64,000 bases of DNA from UBA1351 sp963677885 (lineage in GTDB: Bacteria; Bacillota; Clostridia; Lachnospirales; Vallitaleaceae). The stretch is taken from the NCBI GenBank assembly GCA_963677885.1, contig OY782500.1, positions 2,542,001-2,606,000 on the forward strand, written 5' to 3'. The notes below the pieces were generated by a model, which saw only the letters and a program-made list of their open reading frames with translations, did no database searches and was not told the origin of the DNA. The translations under genes were made by a program, and so were the position numbers. Below are positions 51,804 to 61,712 of the stretch, piece by piece; position 1 is the first letter of the stretch, and every line of letters begins with the position of its first letter.

Positions 51804-52928
51804 CTATTTGTAAGGGTCTGCTGCATCCCTTAATCCATCACCTAGGAAGTTAAAGGCTAAAACGGTGATGACAACAGCTACAAGCGGTATCAACCTCCAA
51901 GGGTACTGGGCAACACTGGTAATATCCTGAGTTTCTTTTAGGAGAACTCCCCAGCTGGTTGCTGGTGACCGCATACCTAAACCAAGAAAACTCATAGAGG
52001 TTTCACCAATGATCATGCCGGGTATACCTAAGGTTAAGCTGACAATCAGATAGGACATAAATCCTGGTATCATATGTCGGGTAATGATCTTCATGTTACT
52101 GACTCCGGCAATCCTTGCCGCAACGATGTAGTCTTCATTTTTCATAGAGAAAAAATGGCCTCTTACGATACGGGCAAGTCCTGTCCAGGAAATCAGTGAA
52201 ATAATGATGGTAATATAAAGATACATTTTTGCAACCGGAATATCCGGTGGTATGGCAGCCGATAAGGCCATCCATAAGGGAATTGTCGGTAGTGAGGACA
52301 AGACTTCAATCAATCGTTGGATAGCGTTGTCAATAAGACCTCCGAAATATCCAGAAATACCTCCAATGATAATCCCCAGTACGAAACTAATCAAAGTCCC
52401 TGCAAAGGGTATAGTCAAACTGATCTGAGAACCGATAACCACCCTTGAAAACAGGTCATTCCCCAGATTGTCACCACCAAAAAGTAGAATTCTCGGTGGT
52501 TGGCTACCGTCAGATGACACAGTACCAAACAAGTGAATATCGGATGGAATCAAGCCAAAAAGCTTATACTCGGTTCCTCTTGTAAAGAGCTTGATGGGAT
52601 AAGGTGTTGAAAGGTCCTGTGTCCATTCCCGTTTAAAGGTTTCCTTGTTCATAACATAAGTCATTTCATATACATGTGGTCCCATAAATTTGCCCTCATG
52701 GGTCCAATAGATGGTCGTCGGACTGGCGTTCTTATAATCACTGCTGTAATCCTCTAGACCATATGGAGCTATAAACTGACCAAAAAGTGCTGTCAGGTAG
52801 AGGATTCCCAGAACCAACATGCTGACACGGGCCAACTTATGAGCCATGAGTTTTCGTTTCATTAAGGTCCATTGTGAAGCCATGTAATAAGCTTCTTCTG
52901 ACTGTGATTTCTTTCTAAATAATCCCAT
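51804..52928 (-). CDS. Opp-type ABC transporter permease (OppC-like)
   Basis: 374 residues, longer than typical OppC because of a soluble loop of about 100 residues between the first and second helices. EAA-like loop AARIAGVSNMKIITRHMIPG. Ends in LNFLGDGLRDAADPYK, the OppC/DppC hallmark. GGGGTAGG precedes the ATG. Confidence 0.93.
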   Translation of the reverse strand: MGLFRKKSQSEEAYYMASQWTLMKRKLMAHKLARVSMLVLGILYLTALFGQFIAPYGLEDYSSDYKNASPTTIYWTHEGKFMGPHVYEMTYVMNKETFKREWTQDLSTPYPIKLFTRGTEYKLFGLIPSDIHLFGTVSSDGSQPPRILLFGGDNLGNDLFSRVVIGSQISLTIPFAGTLISFVLGIIIGGISGYFGGLIDNAIQRLIEVLSSLPTIPLWMALSAAIPPDIPVAKMYLYITIIISLISWTGLARIVRGHFFSMKNEDYIVAARIAGVSNMKIITRHMIPGFMSYLIVSLTLGIPGMIIGETSMSFLGLGMRSPATSWGVLLKETQDITSVAQYPWRLIPLVAVVITVLAFNFLGDGLRDAADPYK

Positions 52929-52931
52929 GAC

Positions 52932-53927
52932 CTACCCCTTTCTCACAAATCTGATTCGTGGATCCAGCCAAGCCAGCAACAAGTCAGATAGCAGTGTTCC
53001 GATAACGACCAGAACTGCCTGAACAAGAAGAATTGTTCCTGCAAGATACATATCCTGGCTTCTAAGGGCAGCAAACAAAACAGGTCCTTGTATAGCCAAG
53101 TTCATAACGATGGCTGAAATTGTAGAACCCGAAAAAATATGAGATAAGGCTTTGGCAAGACCGGAGGCAACCGGATTAAGGGCTGCTCGCAGGCAGTATT
53201 TATAGACGATTACCCGTTCGGAGACACCCTTGGACCTTGCTGTGAGTACGTATTGCCTAGACAATTCATCCAGCATCTGGCCACGAACAGTTCTGATAAT
53301 GCCGGCTGTACCGGCTGTACCGATAACGATGGTAGGAATAATCATCCGTTTTAAGAATTCACCGAAATTGTAAAGGTGAACACCTTCCTGAAGCATTTCT
53401 TTTGAAAACAGTCCTAAAAGAGGATCACCTGTCCATTTAAAGGAAAAATACATCAAGATAATGGCCAGCAAGAAGTTGGGTGTTGCCATTCCTAAAAATC
53501 CAAAAGCAGTGAAGAAATAGTCTCCCGCCGAATATTGATTCAAGGCGCTGTAAATACCTATAGGTATGGAGACCAGATAAGTGAATAGTAGAATGACAAC
53601 CGAGACGATGATGGTCAGTACCAAGCGGTCCATGATAACATCCCAAACCGGTCTGGAATATGAGAAACTATATCCAAAATCCCCTTTTGTAATAATTTTC
53701 GTCATCCAATTGGCATATTGAACATACCAGGGACTGTTAAGTCCGTATTCTTCCCTTAGGCCTTCCATATCTTCGGCTGTAAAAATCTCACCTTCAGCCT
53801 GCATACGTGCAACATAACTACTTACGAAGTCACCTTCCGGCAATTGAATGATGAAAAATATGACAAAAGATATAATCAGGACTGTCGGAATGAACATCAA
53901 AATTCTCTTAAAGGTGTAACTAAGCAT
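52932..53927 (-). CDS. Opp-type ABC transporter permease (OppB-like)
   Basis: 331 residues, six helices, with the EAA loop TARSKGVSERVIVYKYCLRAALNPV. Partner of the OppC-like protein. Three bases separate it from that gene. GGGGATC precedes the ATG. Confidence 0.93.
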   Translation of the reverse strand: MLSYTFKRILMFIPTVLIISFVIFFIIQLPEGDFVSSYVARMQAEGEIFTAEDMEGLREEYGLNSPWYVQYANWMTKIITKGDFGYSFSYSRPVWDVIMDRLVLTIIVSVVILLFTYLVSIPIGIYSALNQYSAGDYFFTAFGFLGMATPNFLLAIILMYFSFKWTGDPLLGLFSKEMLQEGVHLYNFGEFLKRMIIPTIVIGTAGTAGIIRTVRGQMLDELSRQYVLTARSKGVSERVIVYKYCLRAALNPVASGLAKALSHIFSGSTISAIVMNLAIQGPVLFAALRSQDMYLAGTILLVQAVLVVIGTLLSDLLLAWLDPRIRFVRKG

Positions 53928-54018
53928 TTTCCGATCCCCTTTGTCTTAAAGTTTCGGGACAGTCCTTATATAAGGACTATCCCGTTATTCATGTGTCTGT
54001 AATATTTAAGTCTTGTGA

Positions 54019-56061
54019 TTATTCTCCAAAGAAGCAGGTGTCTATATGGGCAATACCAAGACCTCTGAATTCATCAGCAAATACTGAGGATTCCTTGAAG
54101 TTGTGGATTCTGCTGTCATAAGTGATCAAAGTAGATGGAGCACCCATATAACCGATAACCCACATATTTTTCTCATGAAGGGCCAGCATTTCCTTGGCAA
54201 CGGCTACTGCATCGTCGCCGGATGATACTTTTAGTGTATCATAAAGATTACACAGTTCAAGTAAATCACCTTCTGGTGCCATGCCTTCTTCTCCACCTGA
54301 TGCATACCAGTTACCAACCTGGCCGTACCATGCTGCATAATTTCTAACAGGTACTAAGGTATCAGGACGAAGAACCAAAGATACTGTTTCTGCCGGTGCA
54401 ACCGGACCGATAACCACTTCAAAATCATTGGTTGTCAAACGGTTGTTAAGCAAGTCTTTTTCCACTGGCTGGTAAGTGGTAGCAATACCAACTTCGTCAA
54501 AATATTTTTTCATAATAACATAAGTATCATCTGTTCCTGAACCGGTGAAACTTGTCATGTTAAGAACTAAGTCATTACCGGATGGAAGGTCATAGAATCC
54601 ATCAGAACCTTTAACAAGTCCGATTTCTTCAAGAAGAGCCCCCGCTGCAGCAGGATCATAGTCTGTCCATTTATTCGCCCATTCTTCGCTGTATCCCATA
54701 GTACCTTTTGGTGGAGATACCTGGATTGGGTCTGACCAACCATCTGAAATCAACATAGAATATTCCTGACGGTCTACGGCGATAGATAAAGCTTGTCTAA
54801 ACTTAACATTTTGGAAAATGCCTCTTAATTCTTCGTCTTCAACCGTTTGATTCAACTGTAACTGTGAAGCCAAATCACCCCAAGAGGAGTTTGGCCATTG
54901 AGCGATTGAGTAGCCAACGCTGTCTGCATTTTCGCTTACAGTCTCAATATCTGCCCATCCAACAAAGTTAAAGGATGTTTCGCCGGCAAGTAACTTAAGC
55001 ATATTTTGTGATTCATCTGAAATCTTTGTATATTCAATCTTATCAACATAAGGTAATTGATTACCAGCCTGGTCAGTTTTCCAGTAGTATGGATTTCTGA
55101 CGTACTCATAATATTCTCCATTTGTATCGGATTTTCCATCCTCTGTTGAGAGAACATATGGATTAAGAGTAGGTATTCCAGCTATGTTCCAGAAATAATA
55201 CCCGGTATTTTTACCCATGGATTTAACATCGGAAAAGCCCATTTCTGTAGCAATTTCAAGCGCTTTTTCCTCACCTACGAATTCAGGTAAAATAGTTTCA
55301 TGATAATGTTTTGGTGCATATAACCATTTAGCATTAATGGCTACGGCTTCTATAAAATTAGGTCTTGAATACTCAAAAGTCACTTTTACAGTATAGTCAT
55401 CAACTTTCTCAAATGCCGCGATTGTTTCTTCTCCTGTATCAGGATTATCGACCTTAAAGCAATCCCAGAGAGATTTACCAAATGTTTCTGGAATACACAT
55501 ATGATCATAGAAAAATACTACGTCATCTGCTGTAAAGTCGACGCCGTCTGACCATTTCATGCCTTCTCTAAGATAGATGGTATACTCTGTTAAATCATCA
55601 TTGACATCGTATCCTTTGGCAACATTTGGCTCAACGGTTCCATCTTCTCTGAATCTGAACAGTCCTTGTTCAATAGGCTTACCAGTATTCCATCCTGCTT
55701 TTGTAAGAGCAAATTCATAAGCTCCTCCATAGATACCTACTTCTGCCAAATTCTCAACAAAGATGTCACTTTCAAGAGGTAAACGGTCTTCTACAGCTTC
55801 AATCGTGCCTGCGCTAACCATTTCTTCCAACATTGGCGCCTGAGATAATACAAAAGTATCTACCTCTTCAGCTTCAACTTCTTCTACTTCCAGTATAGAT
55901 TCATTACTATCCTCTGTTTCGTTCCCCTGATTTGCTTGAGTTGTTTCGTTTTCTGTCCCATTTTCTGTTGTCTCTTCTGCTGTGTTTGAATCTGTTGTAT
56001 TTGTCCCACAACCTGTAATAACCAATAACACAACGAGCAGTAAAGCTAAGATTCGTTTCAT
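54019..56061 (-). CDS. Family 5 solute-binding lipoprotein (Opp/Dpp-type)
   Basis: 680 residues, first gene of the operon. Lipobox VITGC (Cys18), then a Thr/Glu/Asn-rich acidic linker (about 19-65) and a family 5 binding fold (WNTGKPIEQGLFRFREDGTVEPNVAKGYDV). Some family 5 systems bind oligosaccharides rather than peptides, for example in Thermotoga. The coupled GH105 makes pectin-derived uronides the best guess here. AAGGAGGAG precedes the ATG. Confidence 0.92.
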   Translation of the reverse strand: MKRILALLLVVLLVITGCGTNTTDSNTAEETTENGTENETTQANQGNETEDSNESILEVEEVEAEEVDTFVLSQAPMLEEMVSAGTIEAVEDRLPLESDIFVENLAEVGIYGGAYEFALTKAGWNTGKPIEQGLFRFREDGTVEPNVAKGYDVNDDLTEYTIYLREGMKWSDGVDFTADDVVFFYDHMCIPETFGKSLWDCFKVDNPDTGEETIAAFEKVDDYTVKVTFEYSRPNFIEAVAINAKWLYAPKHYHETILPEFVGEEKALEIATEMGFSDVKSMGKNTGYYFWNIAGIPTLNPYVLSTEDGKSDTNGEYYEYVRNPYYWKTDQAGNQLPYVDKIEYTKISDESQNMLKLLAGETSFNFVGWADIETVSENADSVGYSIAQWPNSSWGDLASQLQLNQTVEDEELRGIFQNVKFRQALSIAVDRQEYSMLISDGWSDPIQVSPPKGTMGYSEEWANKWTDYDPAAAGALLEEIGLVKGSDGFYDLPSGNDLVLNMTSFTGSGTDDTYVIMKKYFDEVGIATTYQPVEKDLLNNRLTTNDFEVVIGPVAPAETVSLVLRPDTLVPVRNYAAWYGQVGNWYASGGEEGMAPEGDLLELCNLYDTLKVSSGDDAVAVAKEMLALHEKNMWVIGYMGAPSTLITYDSRIHNFKESSVFADEFRGLGIAHIDTCFFGE

Positions 56062-56341
56062 TGTGACTCCTCCTTAAACAAACGATTCAATACATTGTTC
56101 TACGCGTAAAATGTTTGTTACTATTAAAACTATATCAGTAGAATCAAGCACAAACTACTCATGATTTGCCCTTTACTGCAAAAAACAGTGCATATTTTGC
56201 GTTTATTGTTGTATTTTTACATAAAGCTTACTTGAATATCATGATATTTACCTGTTTTTAACAAGGGTTTTTCATTAAATTAATTCGTGTATATAATATA
56301 TGAATAAACATTTTCAGGCAAGACTTAAAAAAACGTGATAT

Positions 56342-56869
56342 TTATTCCGTCCTAAAATTTCTAAGTATAAAATGAACAATTAAGGTGGCAAAAATTCCAA
56401 TAATATAGAGTCCTGATCCTATTACCAGGCCGATAATGGCTACGACCCAAAGGGTTGCAGCTGTTGTCAGACCCTTTACACTACCTCCATTTCGTATAAT
56501 TGTTCCTGCCCCCAGAAAACCTATCCCACTAATAACCTGGGCACCTAATCTGGTAACGTCCATTTGAATAGGGGTATTATAGAGTTGAAGAACCATGGGG
56601 ATAATCATAACCAAGGCTGCTCCAACACAGACCAGGGAATGGGTTCGAAGACCAGCTGGCCGGTGTTTGTGTTCCCGTTCATATCCAATGCTGCTTCCTA
56701 CGACAGATGCTACAAAAATCCGAATCATCCCTTCCAATTGAACCCTAATAATGTCCATGTCAATGATTTTCCAATCCAACCGCATGGTCAAATAATAACC
56801 ACATAAGAGAACCAAACCAATTCCAATATATAATACTTTCCTGTAAAAACCACTGATTCCTGTCAGCAC
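56342..56869 (-). CDS. MgtC/SapB-family membrane protein
   Basis: About 175 residues from GTG 56869 with AAGGAG eight bases upstream; a GTG at 56878 overlaps the ribosome site. Conserved segments GSSIGYEREHKHRPAGLRTHSLVCVGAAL and GIGFLGAGTIIRNGG identify the family. About four to five helices, without the longer C-terminal domain. MgtC relatives influence magnesium and membrane homeostasis. Confidence 0.88.
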   Translation of the reverse strand: MLTGISGFYRKVLYIGIGLVLLCGYYLTMRLDWKIIDMDIIRVQLEGMIRIFVASVVGSSIGYEREHKHRPAGLRTHSLVCVGAALVMIIPMVLQLYNTPIQMDVTRLGAQVISGIGFLGAGTIIRNGGSVKGLTTAATLWVVAIIGLVIGSGLYIIGIFATLIVHFILRNFRTE

Positions 56870-57028
56870 TACAACCACTCCTTTATCATAACATATCTCA
56901 TTCTATCACTGTCTCAAAATCAAAAACTACTCTGTTTTTGCTAATTATTTCTAAAAACATCGCATTTATTGCCATTCCAATGGCGAATACTTCCCCCACA
57001 TCTATACTAATAAGGCAATCAAAAAAGC

Positions 57029-57059
57029 TTGACATGGAGTGTACTCCATGATGTAGAGT
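57029..57059 (+). promoter_or_regulatory. MerR-type promoter with dyad for the MFS-MerR operon
   Basis: TTGACA (57029-57034), 19-base spacer, TAGAGT (57054-57059). CATGGAGT (57033-57040) and ACTCCATG (57043-57050) form an 8-bp dyad inside the spacer, the usual MerR operator position. It precedes the MFS gene by 31 bases. Confidence 0.85.
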
Positions 57060-57096
57060 AAAGGTAACTATATGCAATAAAAAAGGAGACATGGTC

Positions 57097-58347
57097 TTGA
57101 AAAATTGGAAGCTAAACTTATATGTTGTATGGGTTTCACAAATAATTTCACTTATGGGTTTTGGCCTTTGTCTGCCATTTATTCCTTATTATATCCAGGA
57201 TTTGGGAATTACTGATACCAGCCAGCTTAATTTATACACCGGTCTTCTCAACTCACTTCCTGCCCTTGGTATGGCCTTAATGGCTCCAGTCTGGGGACTT
57301 CTTTCCGACCGTTTTGGACGTAAGACTATGATGCTTCGTGCGGTTACTGCCGGTTTTTTTATTCTGGTATTTATGGGACTGGCTTCGACACCCAACCAGC
57401 TCCTTGTACTTAGATGTATTCAAGGTTTATTTACAGGAACCGTTACAGCTGCAACCACATTGATTGCCACCAACACACCTAATCACCGAATGTCCTATGC
57501 TTTGGGTTTTCTCTCCTCTTCCACCTTTATCGGCTATTCTTCAGGACCAGTCATCGGTGGATTTATTGCAGAAGCCTTTGGCTATCAGATAACCTTTTTT
57601 GTCGGTGCGGCCTTGATGCTGGTTAACTGTTTCATCGTTCTTTTTATGGTCAAGGAATCCAAAAAACCACAAAAAGAAGTAAATGTTTCACCAGTCATAT
57701 CCGATCAAGGATCTTCTTTCAATAAGAAATTATTTGTAGGTTTGATGGTATCTCTTCTCTCCATTCTCTTTTTACTGAGAATGTCCAGAAGTATGTTCGC
57801 CCCCTTCCTTTCCTTATATGTACAGGATATAAGAGGCACCATTGTAGGCTCTTCCAGTGTCACCGGCCTGGTCAGTGGATTGGCAGGATTTGCTACAGCC
57901 TTGTCAGGTATTATCAGCGGTAAGCTTGGCGACCGGTTTGACAAGGTCAAGATTATGCGAATTGCTATGGTCTCAAGCCTGCTAGTTGCCATCCCCTTGA
58001 TGTTTATTGGGGATTTAAGGATATTCGCACTGGTTTACGCTTTACTGATGTTTGCAGCTGGAGGTATTGAACCTCTAACCATGTCCATAACCAGCCAATA
58101 TACACCTGCTGAAAAAAGAGGCTTTCTCTTTGGTATCCAGGCCATGGTTGCCAGTATCGGCTGGTCTTTGTCACCAATTATCGGATCTTATGCTTCAACC
58201 CAGTACTCCTATTCCATATTATTTGGTATAATATCAGTAATCATGGCTCTGTCAGTCACTGTTACCTTTAGCCCCTATATCCGTCAACTTATCCAAAAAG
58301 ACAAGAGCCCTGATATGATGACCCAATTAGCAGAATCCGCCGACTAA
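57097..58347 (+). CDS. MFS multidrug exporter
   Basis: 416 residues, 12 helices. GLLSDRFGRKTMMLRA is the antiporter loop-2 motif A, and SGKLGDRFDKVKIMRIA the related motif in the second half. The TTG at 57097 has AAGGAG at an eight-base spacing; ATG 57091 is only two bases from it. The MerR gene downstream and the 19-base-spacer promoter imply drug-inducible expression. Substrate unknown. Confidence 0.9.
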   Translation: MKNWKLNLYVVWVSQIISLMGFGLCLPFIPYYIQDLGITDTSQLNLYTGLLNSLPALGMALMAPVWGLLSDRFGRKTMMLRAVTAGFFILVFMGLASTPNQLLVLRCIQGLFTGTVTAATTLIATNTPNHRMSYALGFLSSSTFIGYSSGPVIGGFIAEAFGYQITFFVGAALMLVNCFIVLFMVKESKKPQKEVNVSPVISDQGSSFNKKLFVGLMVSLLSILFLLRMSRSMFAPFLSLYVQDIRGTIVGSSSVTGLVSGLAGFATALSGIISGKLGDRFDKVKIMRIAMVSSLLVAIPLMFIGDLRIFALVYALLMFAAGGIEPLTMSITSQYTPAEKRGFLFGIQAMVASIGWSLSPIIGSYASTQYSYSILFGIISVIMALSVTVTFSPYIRQLIQKDKSPDMMTQLAESAD

Positions 58348-58361
58348 GCAGGTGAAAGAAT

Positions 58362-58820
58362 ATGAGAATCTCCCAAGTGTCCAAGCTATTTGATCTAAGC
58401 CCAGATACTATCCGTTATTATGAAAAGATTGGTCTCCTGGACCCAATCAGTAAAGATTTTCGAGGAAACAAAGACTTCCAGGACAAGGACATTCGGCGTC
58501 TACGCTTCGTAAAAACCATGCGTAAAGCCGGAGTCTCTACTGAGCGTATTAGAGCCTATGTATGCCTTTTTAAGAAAGGTGAAGAAACTCTGGAAATCAG
58601 AAAAGAATTACTGATCCAGCAACGGGATGAGATGGAAGAAAAACTTCGAAATATGCATATTATTTTTGATGAGCTAAATTATACCATCGACCATTTCGAT
58701 GAAACCTTTGCCAAGTGGGAGCGGATGCGACGTCATCCCGAGGAGTTTACCGAGGAAGAACTGCTTGCCGCTGAGAAAGAGCGGTCCATCTATTTTCTTG
58801 AAATTACCAATTATGAATAA
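58362..58820 (+). CDS. MerR-family regulator
   Basis: 152 residues. HTH MRISQVSKLFDLSPDTIRYYEKIGL and a helical dimerisation segment, followed by a short C-terminus without an obvious ligand domain or metal cysteines. It begins 14 bases after the MFS exporter in the same operon. It should act on the promoter at 57029-57059 and so control its own operon. Confidence 0.9.
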   Translation: MRISQVSKLFDLSPDTIRYYEKIGLLDPISKDFRGNKDFQDKDIRRLRFVKTMRKAGVSTERIRAYVCLFKKGEETLEIRKELLIQQRDEMEEKLRNMHIIFDELNYTIDHFDETFAKWERMRRHPEEFTEEELLAAEKERSIYFLEITNYE

Positions 58821-58966
58821 AATTTTGACCCTTTCACTTATTGTGTTGGGGTCTTGTTTCATGTTTGAATAGTTATATCCTTCTTCAAACTTAGGATATG
58901 ACTATCTATCCCTCAATAATTTATGCTACAATCTAGTCATAGATAAAGATGGAATGGAGAGCAAAC

Positions 58967-60187
58967 GTGAAAATCAGTAAATTTGTAGAACATAATAATA
59001 CCAGTAACGATACCATTAGACATTATATGAAACTTGGCCTTATTAACCCGATCAAAAATGGTGGACAGTATGATTTTGATGACAATTGTCAAAAAAGCTT
59101 TGATCACATTCAACAATTAAAAGACATGAAATTCTCCCTCTCGGAGATAAAGACCCTGCTATTCTATGAAAAAATCGGAAGGCTGACACAATATAATAAA
59201 ATCAGTGAGTATCGCAGCCTTTACGAAGATAAACTATCTCATATAAATCAAGAAATCGCCGAACTTACTCAAGCAAAAACCAACTTGGAAGACTACCTTA
59301 CCACACTAAAGACGCCTGAGCCCTACAACCATTCTTTTGGAATTCCACTCAACAATATTGACTTATTCCATTGTCCCCTATGTCAAAAAAACTTGTCTAT
59401 CTCAGATGGAACTATCGAAGATAATTCATTGGTATCCGGTCAACTGACTTGTGAATGCGGCGAGACCTATACCCTTGTTAATGGTATATTGATTAACACT
59501 CATGCACCTGATAAAAATGATATTATCTCCGCAACAGAGTTTATTGGAACTTATATAAAAGACACTTCTGATGCCTATCTAAATAATATCAGTCGCGCTC
59601 TGGAGTTCTTTAATGGGTCTATGGATTCTATTGACTTGGAAGGCAAAGTTCTTGTGGAAGCAGGTACCGGCTGGGGTGTTTTTATCAGATATATCTACGA
59701 TCTCTTATCGGATTCCGCCACTTACATTGCTGTAGAAAAAAGCTACGAACAACTTCTCCTGCTAAAAGAGACTTTGGCTCAGGTTCCCATCAAAAAAAAT
59801 GTTATATTCATTTGTGCAGACTTTGAGTCACTTCCCTTGAAGCATGAGTCTGTAGATTTTCTAATCGATGCCACCGGAAGCGCTTCCTACAACTTCCTTA
59901 CCGATAAGTGGTTGCTTGACACCTTCAAGCCATATCTCAAACCCAGGTATGGTCTTCTGGCCGGATATATACTTTTTTCAAAATTTAATCTAGATTCAGA
60001 AATACCTGTTCACCTAAGAAAATACTATGACAATACTCATTTGGACAACCATCTACAAGCAAGTAACATTAAGGTTCTAGCATCTACCGTCTTTGATCAA
60101 GTCCATGAAGGCGGTCCATATGATTCGTATTTTGCAGATGGTGAACTTGTCTATATGCGCTGTCTCCACGGCATACACCAAGAGTAA
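58967..60187 (+). CDS. MerR HTH / Trm112-like zinc ribbon / SAM-methyltransferase fusion
   Basis: About 406 residues from GTG 58967 (GGAG seven bases upstream; ATG 58949 is less likely). Residues 1-70 are a MerR-type HTH (ISKFVEHNNTSNDTIRHYMK). A coiled coil spans about 75-125. Residues about 130-190 show FHCPLCQKNLS...TCECGETYTLVNGIL, like a Trm112-type zinc ribbon. The last 215 residues hold a class I methyltransferase fold (VLVEAGTGWGVFIRY, FICADFESLPLKHESVDFLID). The target is unknown. A divergent-free MFS gene follows downstream. Confidence 0.8.
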   Translation: MKISKFVEHNNTSNDTIRHYMKLGLINPIKNGGQYDFDDNCQKSFDHIQQLKDMKFSLSEIKTLLFYEKIGRLTQYNKISEYRSLYEDKLSHINQEIAELTQAKTNLEDYLTTLKTPEPYNHSFGIPLNNIDLFHCPLCQKNLSISDGTIEDNSLVSGQLTCECGETYTLVNGILINTHAPDKNDIISATEFIGTYIKDTSDAYLNNISRALEFFNGSMDSIDLEGKVLVEAGTGWGVFIRYIYDLLSDSATYIAVEKSYEQLLLLKETLAQVPIKKNVIFICADFESLPLKHESVDFLIDATGSASYNFLTDKWLLDTFKPYLKPRYGLLAGYILFSKFNLDSEIPVHLRKYYDNTHLDNHLQASNIKVLASTVFDQVHEGGPYDSYFADGELVYMRCLHGIHQE

Positions 60188-60215
60188 ATAAGTATTTCCA
60201 TAATTAAAGATAATT

Positions 60216-60248
60216 AAAAGATGGTCCTAAGACCACCTTTTAGTTTTT
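60216..60248 (+). terminator. Terminator of the MerR-methyltransferase gene
   Basis: AAAAGATGGTC and GACCACCTTTT with one mismatch, followed by TTTTTTT. It separates this gene from the MFS gene 118 bases downstream. Confidence 0.85.
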
Positions 60249-60358
60249 TTTGCCCAAAATTCACATAAATCTCCTATTGTCATGGCCTAAAGACCCTATT
60301 CTATAATCAGAATATAAAAAAATTGACCAGAGAGGTCATTAACCTAGGAGGTAACATT

Positions 60359-61594
60359 ATGAAAAAAGAAAGAAAAAATATATTACTCTATACCATCGGT
60401 CTTCTCATCTCAGTGTTTGGATCCAGTATCTATACATTTGCAATCGGCTTATACGTACTTAAGGAAACCGGCTCAGGAATGAGTTTCTCACTGTCCCTTT
60501 TATTTGGATTCTTGCCAAGAATCATTCTATTACCGATTGCAGGAGTCTTTATCGAACGATTTGATAAGAAAAAAATTGCCGTTTTAATGGATAGCCTAAA
60601 TGCCTGTCTCTTTATTATCACCTTCATCTTAGCAAGCATAAACGGTCTTTCACTGGGCCTCATCTACACCAGCACCCTGCTGACCAATATGTTTACAACT
60701 ATTTTCGCCCTGGCAATGAATGTATCCAGACCACAATTAGTCAGCAAGAAGAACTTAATCAGCTTAAATGCCAAGGGCAATATCATCGAATCATTAGCAA
60801 CCATATGCGGACCGGTGATTGGTGGATTGGTCTTCGCACTCTTCAATATTCGTTACTTTTTCCTAATTAATGGTTTATCCTTCCTAATCTCTGCCATCAT
60901 AGAACTTGCTATGGACTTTAATTTCAACCCTATTGAAGACCAGAAACCGGCTAAAAAAGAGTCCTTTACCCAGTCTCTCAAGGAAGGGATCGCCCACCTA
61001 AAAAAAACAACCACGATCTTAAAATTAATCCAAGGCTTTGCTATATTGAACTTTGTCCTTGCATTTGCTTTTAACATTGCAAATCCCATTATATTGACAC
61101 AATACTTTGAACTCAATGCCAACGCCTACGGCTTTATCCAAGCCTTCTTCCCCATTGGTACAATCATTGGAGCCATGATCTTGGAAATACTGAACAAAAA
61201 ACTGACTTACGGACAAATCATTAAGTACAGCGCCTTTGGTGAAGGCTTCATCCTAATTGCCTCATCAATACCGGTTCTCATAACCATAACTTCAAGCTCT
61301 ACCATGATAACCGCAATATACGCACTGCTCAATATGTTATTAGGACTCTGTATCTCCTGTGTTAATATTCCAATTATGTACTTCGTACAAACAGAAGTGG
61401 ATGCCTCCTATCGAGCAAGAGTCCTCAGTTTAGGCACTACCGCCGCCAACTTCACAGTTCCTCTGGGAATCCTCTTAGGTGGCAGTATCATTAATCTGTT
61501 ACCACTATATATGCTTCCCCTTGTTGGCGGCCTTATGAGCCTTATACTCCTAATTCCTTTGTTAAGCAGCGTAAGGAACTTGTCGATGGAGTGA
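60359..61594 (+). CDS. MFS transporter
   Basis: 411 residues from ATG 60359 (AGGAGG seven bases upstream). 12 helices; IERFDKKKIAVLMDSL is the loop-2 segment, typical of macrolide-efflux-like MFS proteins. It follows the MerR-methyltransferase gene. A TGACC/GGTCA dyad (TGACCAGAGAGGTCA, 60324-60338) overlaps its leader. Substrate unknown. Confidence 0.88.
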   Translation: MKKERKNILLYTIGLLISVFGSSIYTFAIGLYVLKETGSGMSFSLSLLFGFLPRIILLPIAGVFIERFDKKKIAVLMDSLNACLFIITFILASINGLSLGLIYTSTLLTNMFTTIFALAMNVSRPQLVSKKNLISLNAKGNIIESLATICGPVIGGLVFALFNIRYFFLINGLSFLISAIIELAMDFNFNPIEDQKPAKKESFTQSLKEGIAHLKKTTTILKLIQGFAILNFVLAFAFNIANPIILTQYFELNANAYGFIQAFFPIGTIIGAMILEILNKKLTYGQIIKYSAFGEGFILIASSIPVLITITSSSTMITAIYALLNMLLGLCISCVNIPIMYFVQTEVDASYRARVLSLGTTAANFTVPLGILLGGSIINLLPLYMLPLVGGLMSLILLIPLLSSVRNLSME

Positions 61595-61633
61595 TTGTTA
61601 TATCATTTCCAACGGGTATCAACAAAATAGAAG

Positions 61634-61658
61634 TAAGCAGTCAGGCCCTGACTGCTTA
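61634..61658. terminator. Bidirectional terminator between MFS and ATPase genes
   Basis: TAAGCAGTCAGG and CCTGACTGCTTA, perfect 12-bp arms in a convergent gap. Confidence 0.85.
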
Positions 61659-61712
61659 TTTCTATTTATTCTCTTTCAATATCAGTATTATCCTGTAGTG
61701 GTCGCAGAACAA

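Noticed and set aside
58822..58860. GACCC...GGGTC dyad after the MerR gene as a copy of the foldback element at 15741
   Set aside because: Only about 10 bases agree with the foldback arms and the inner arms are missing; it is better read as a weak terminator.
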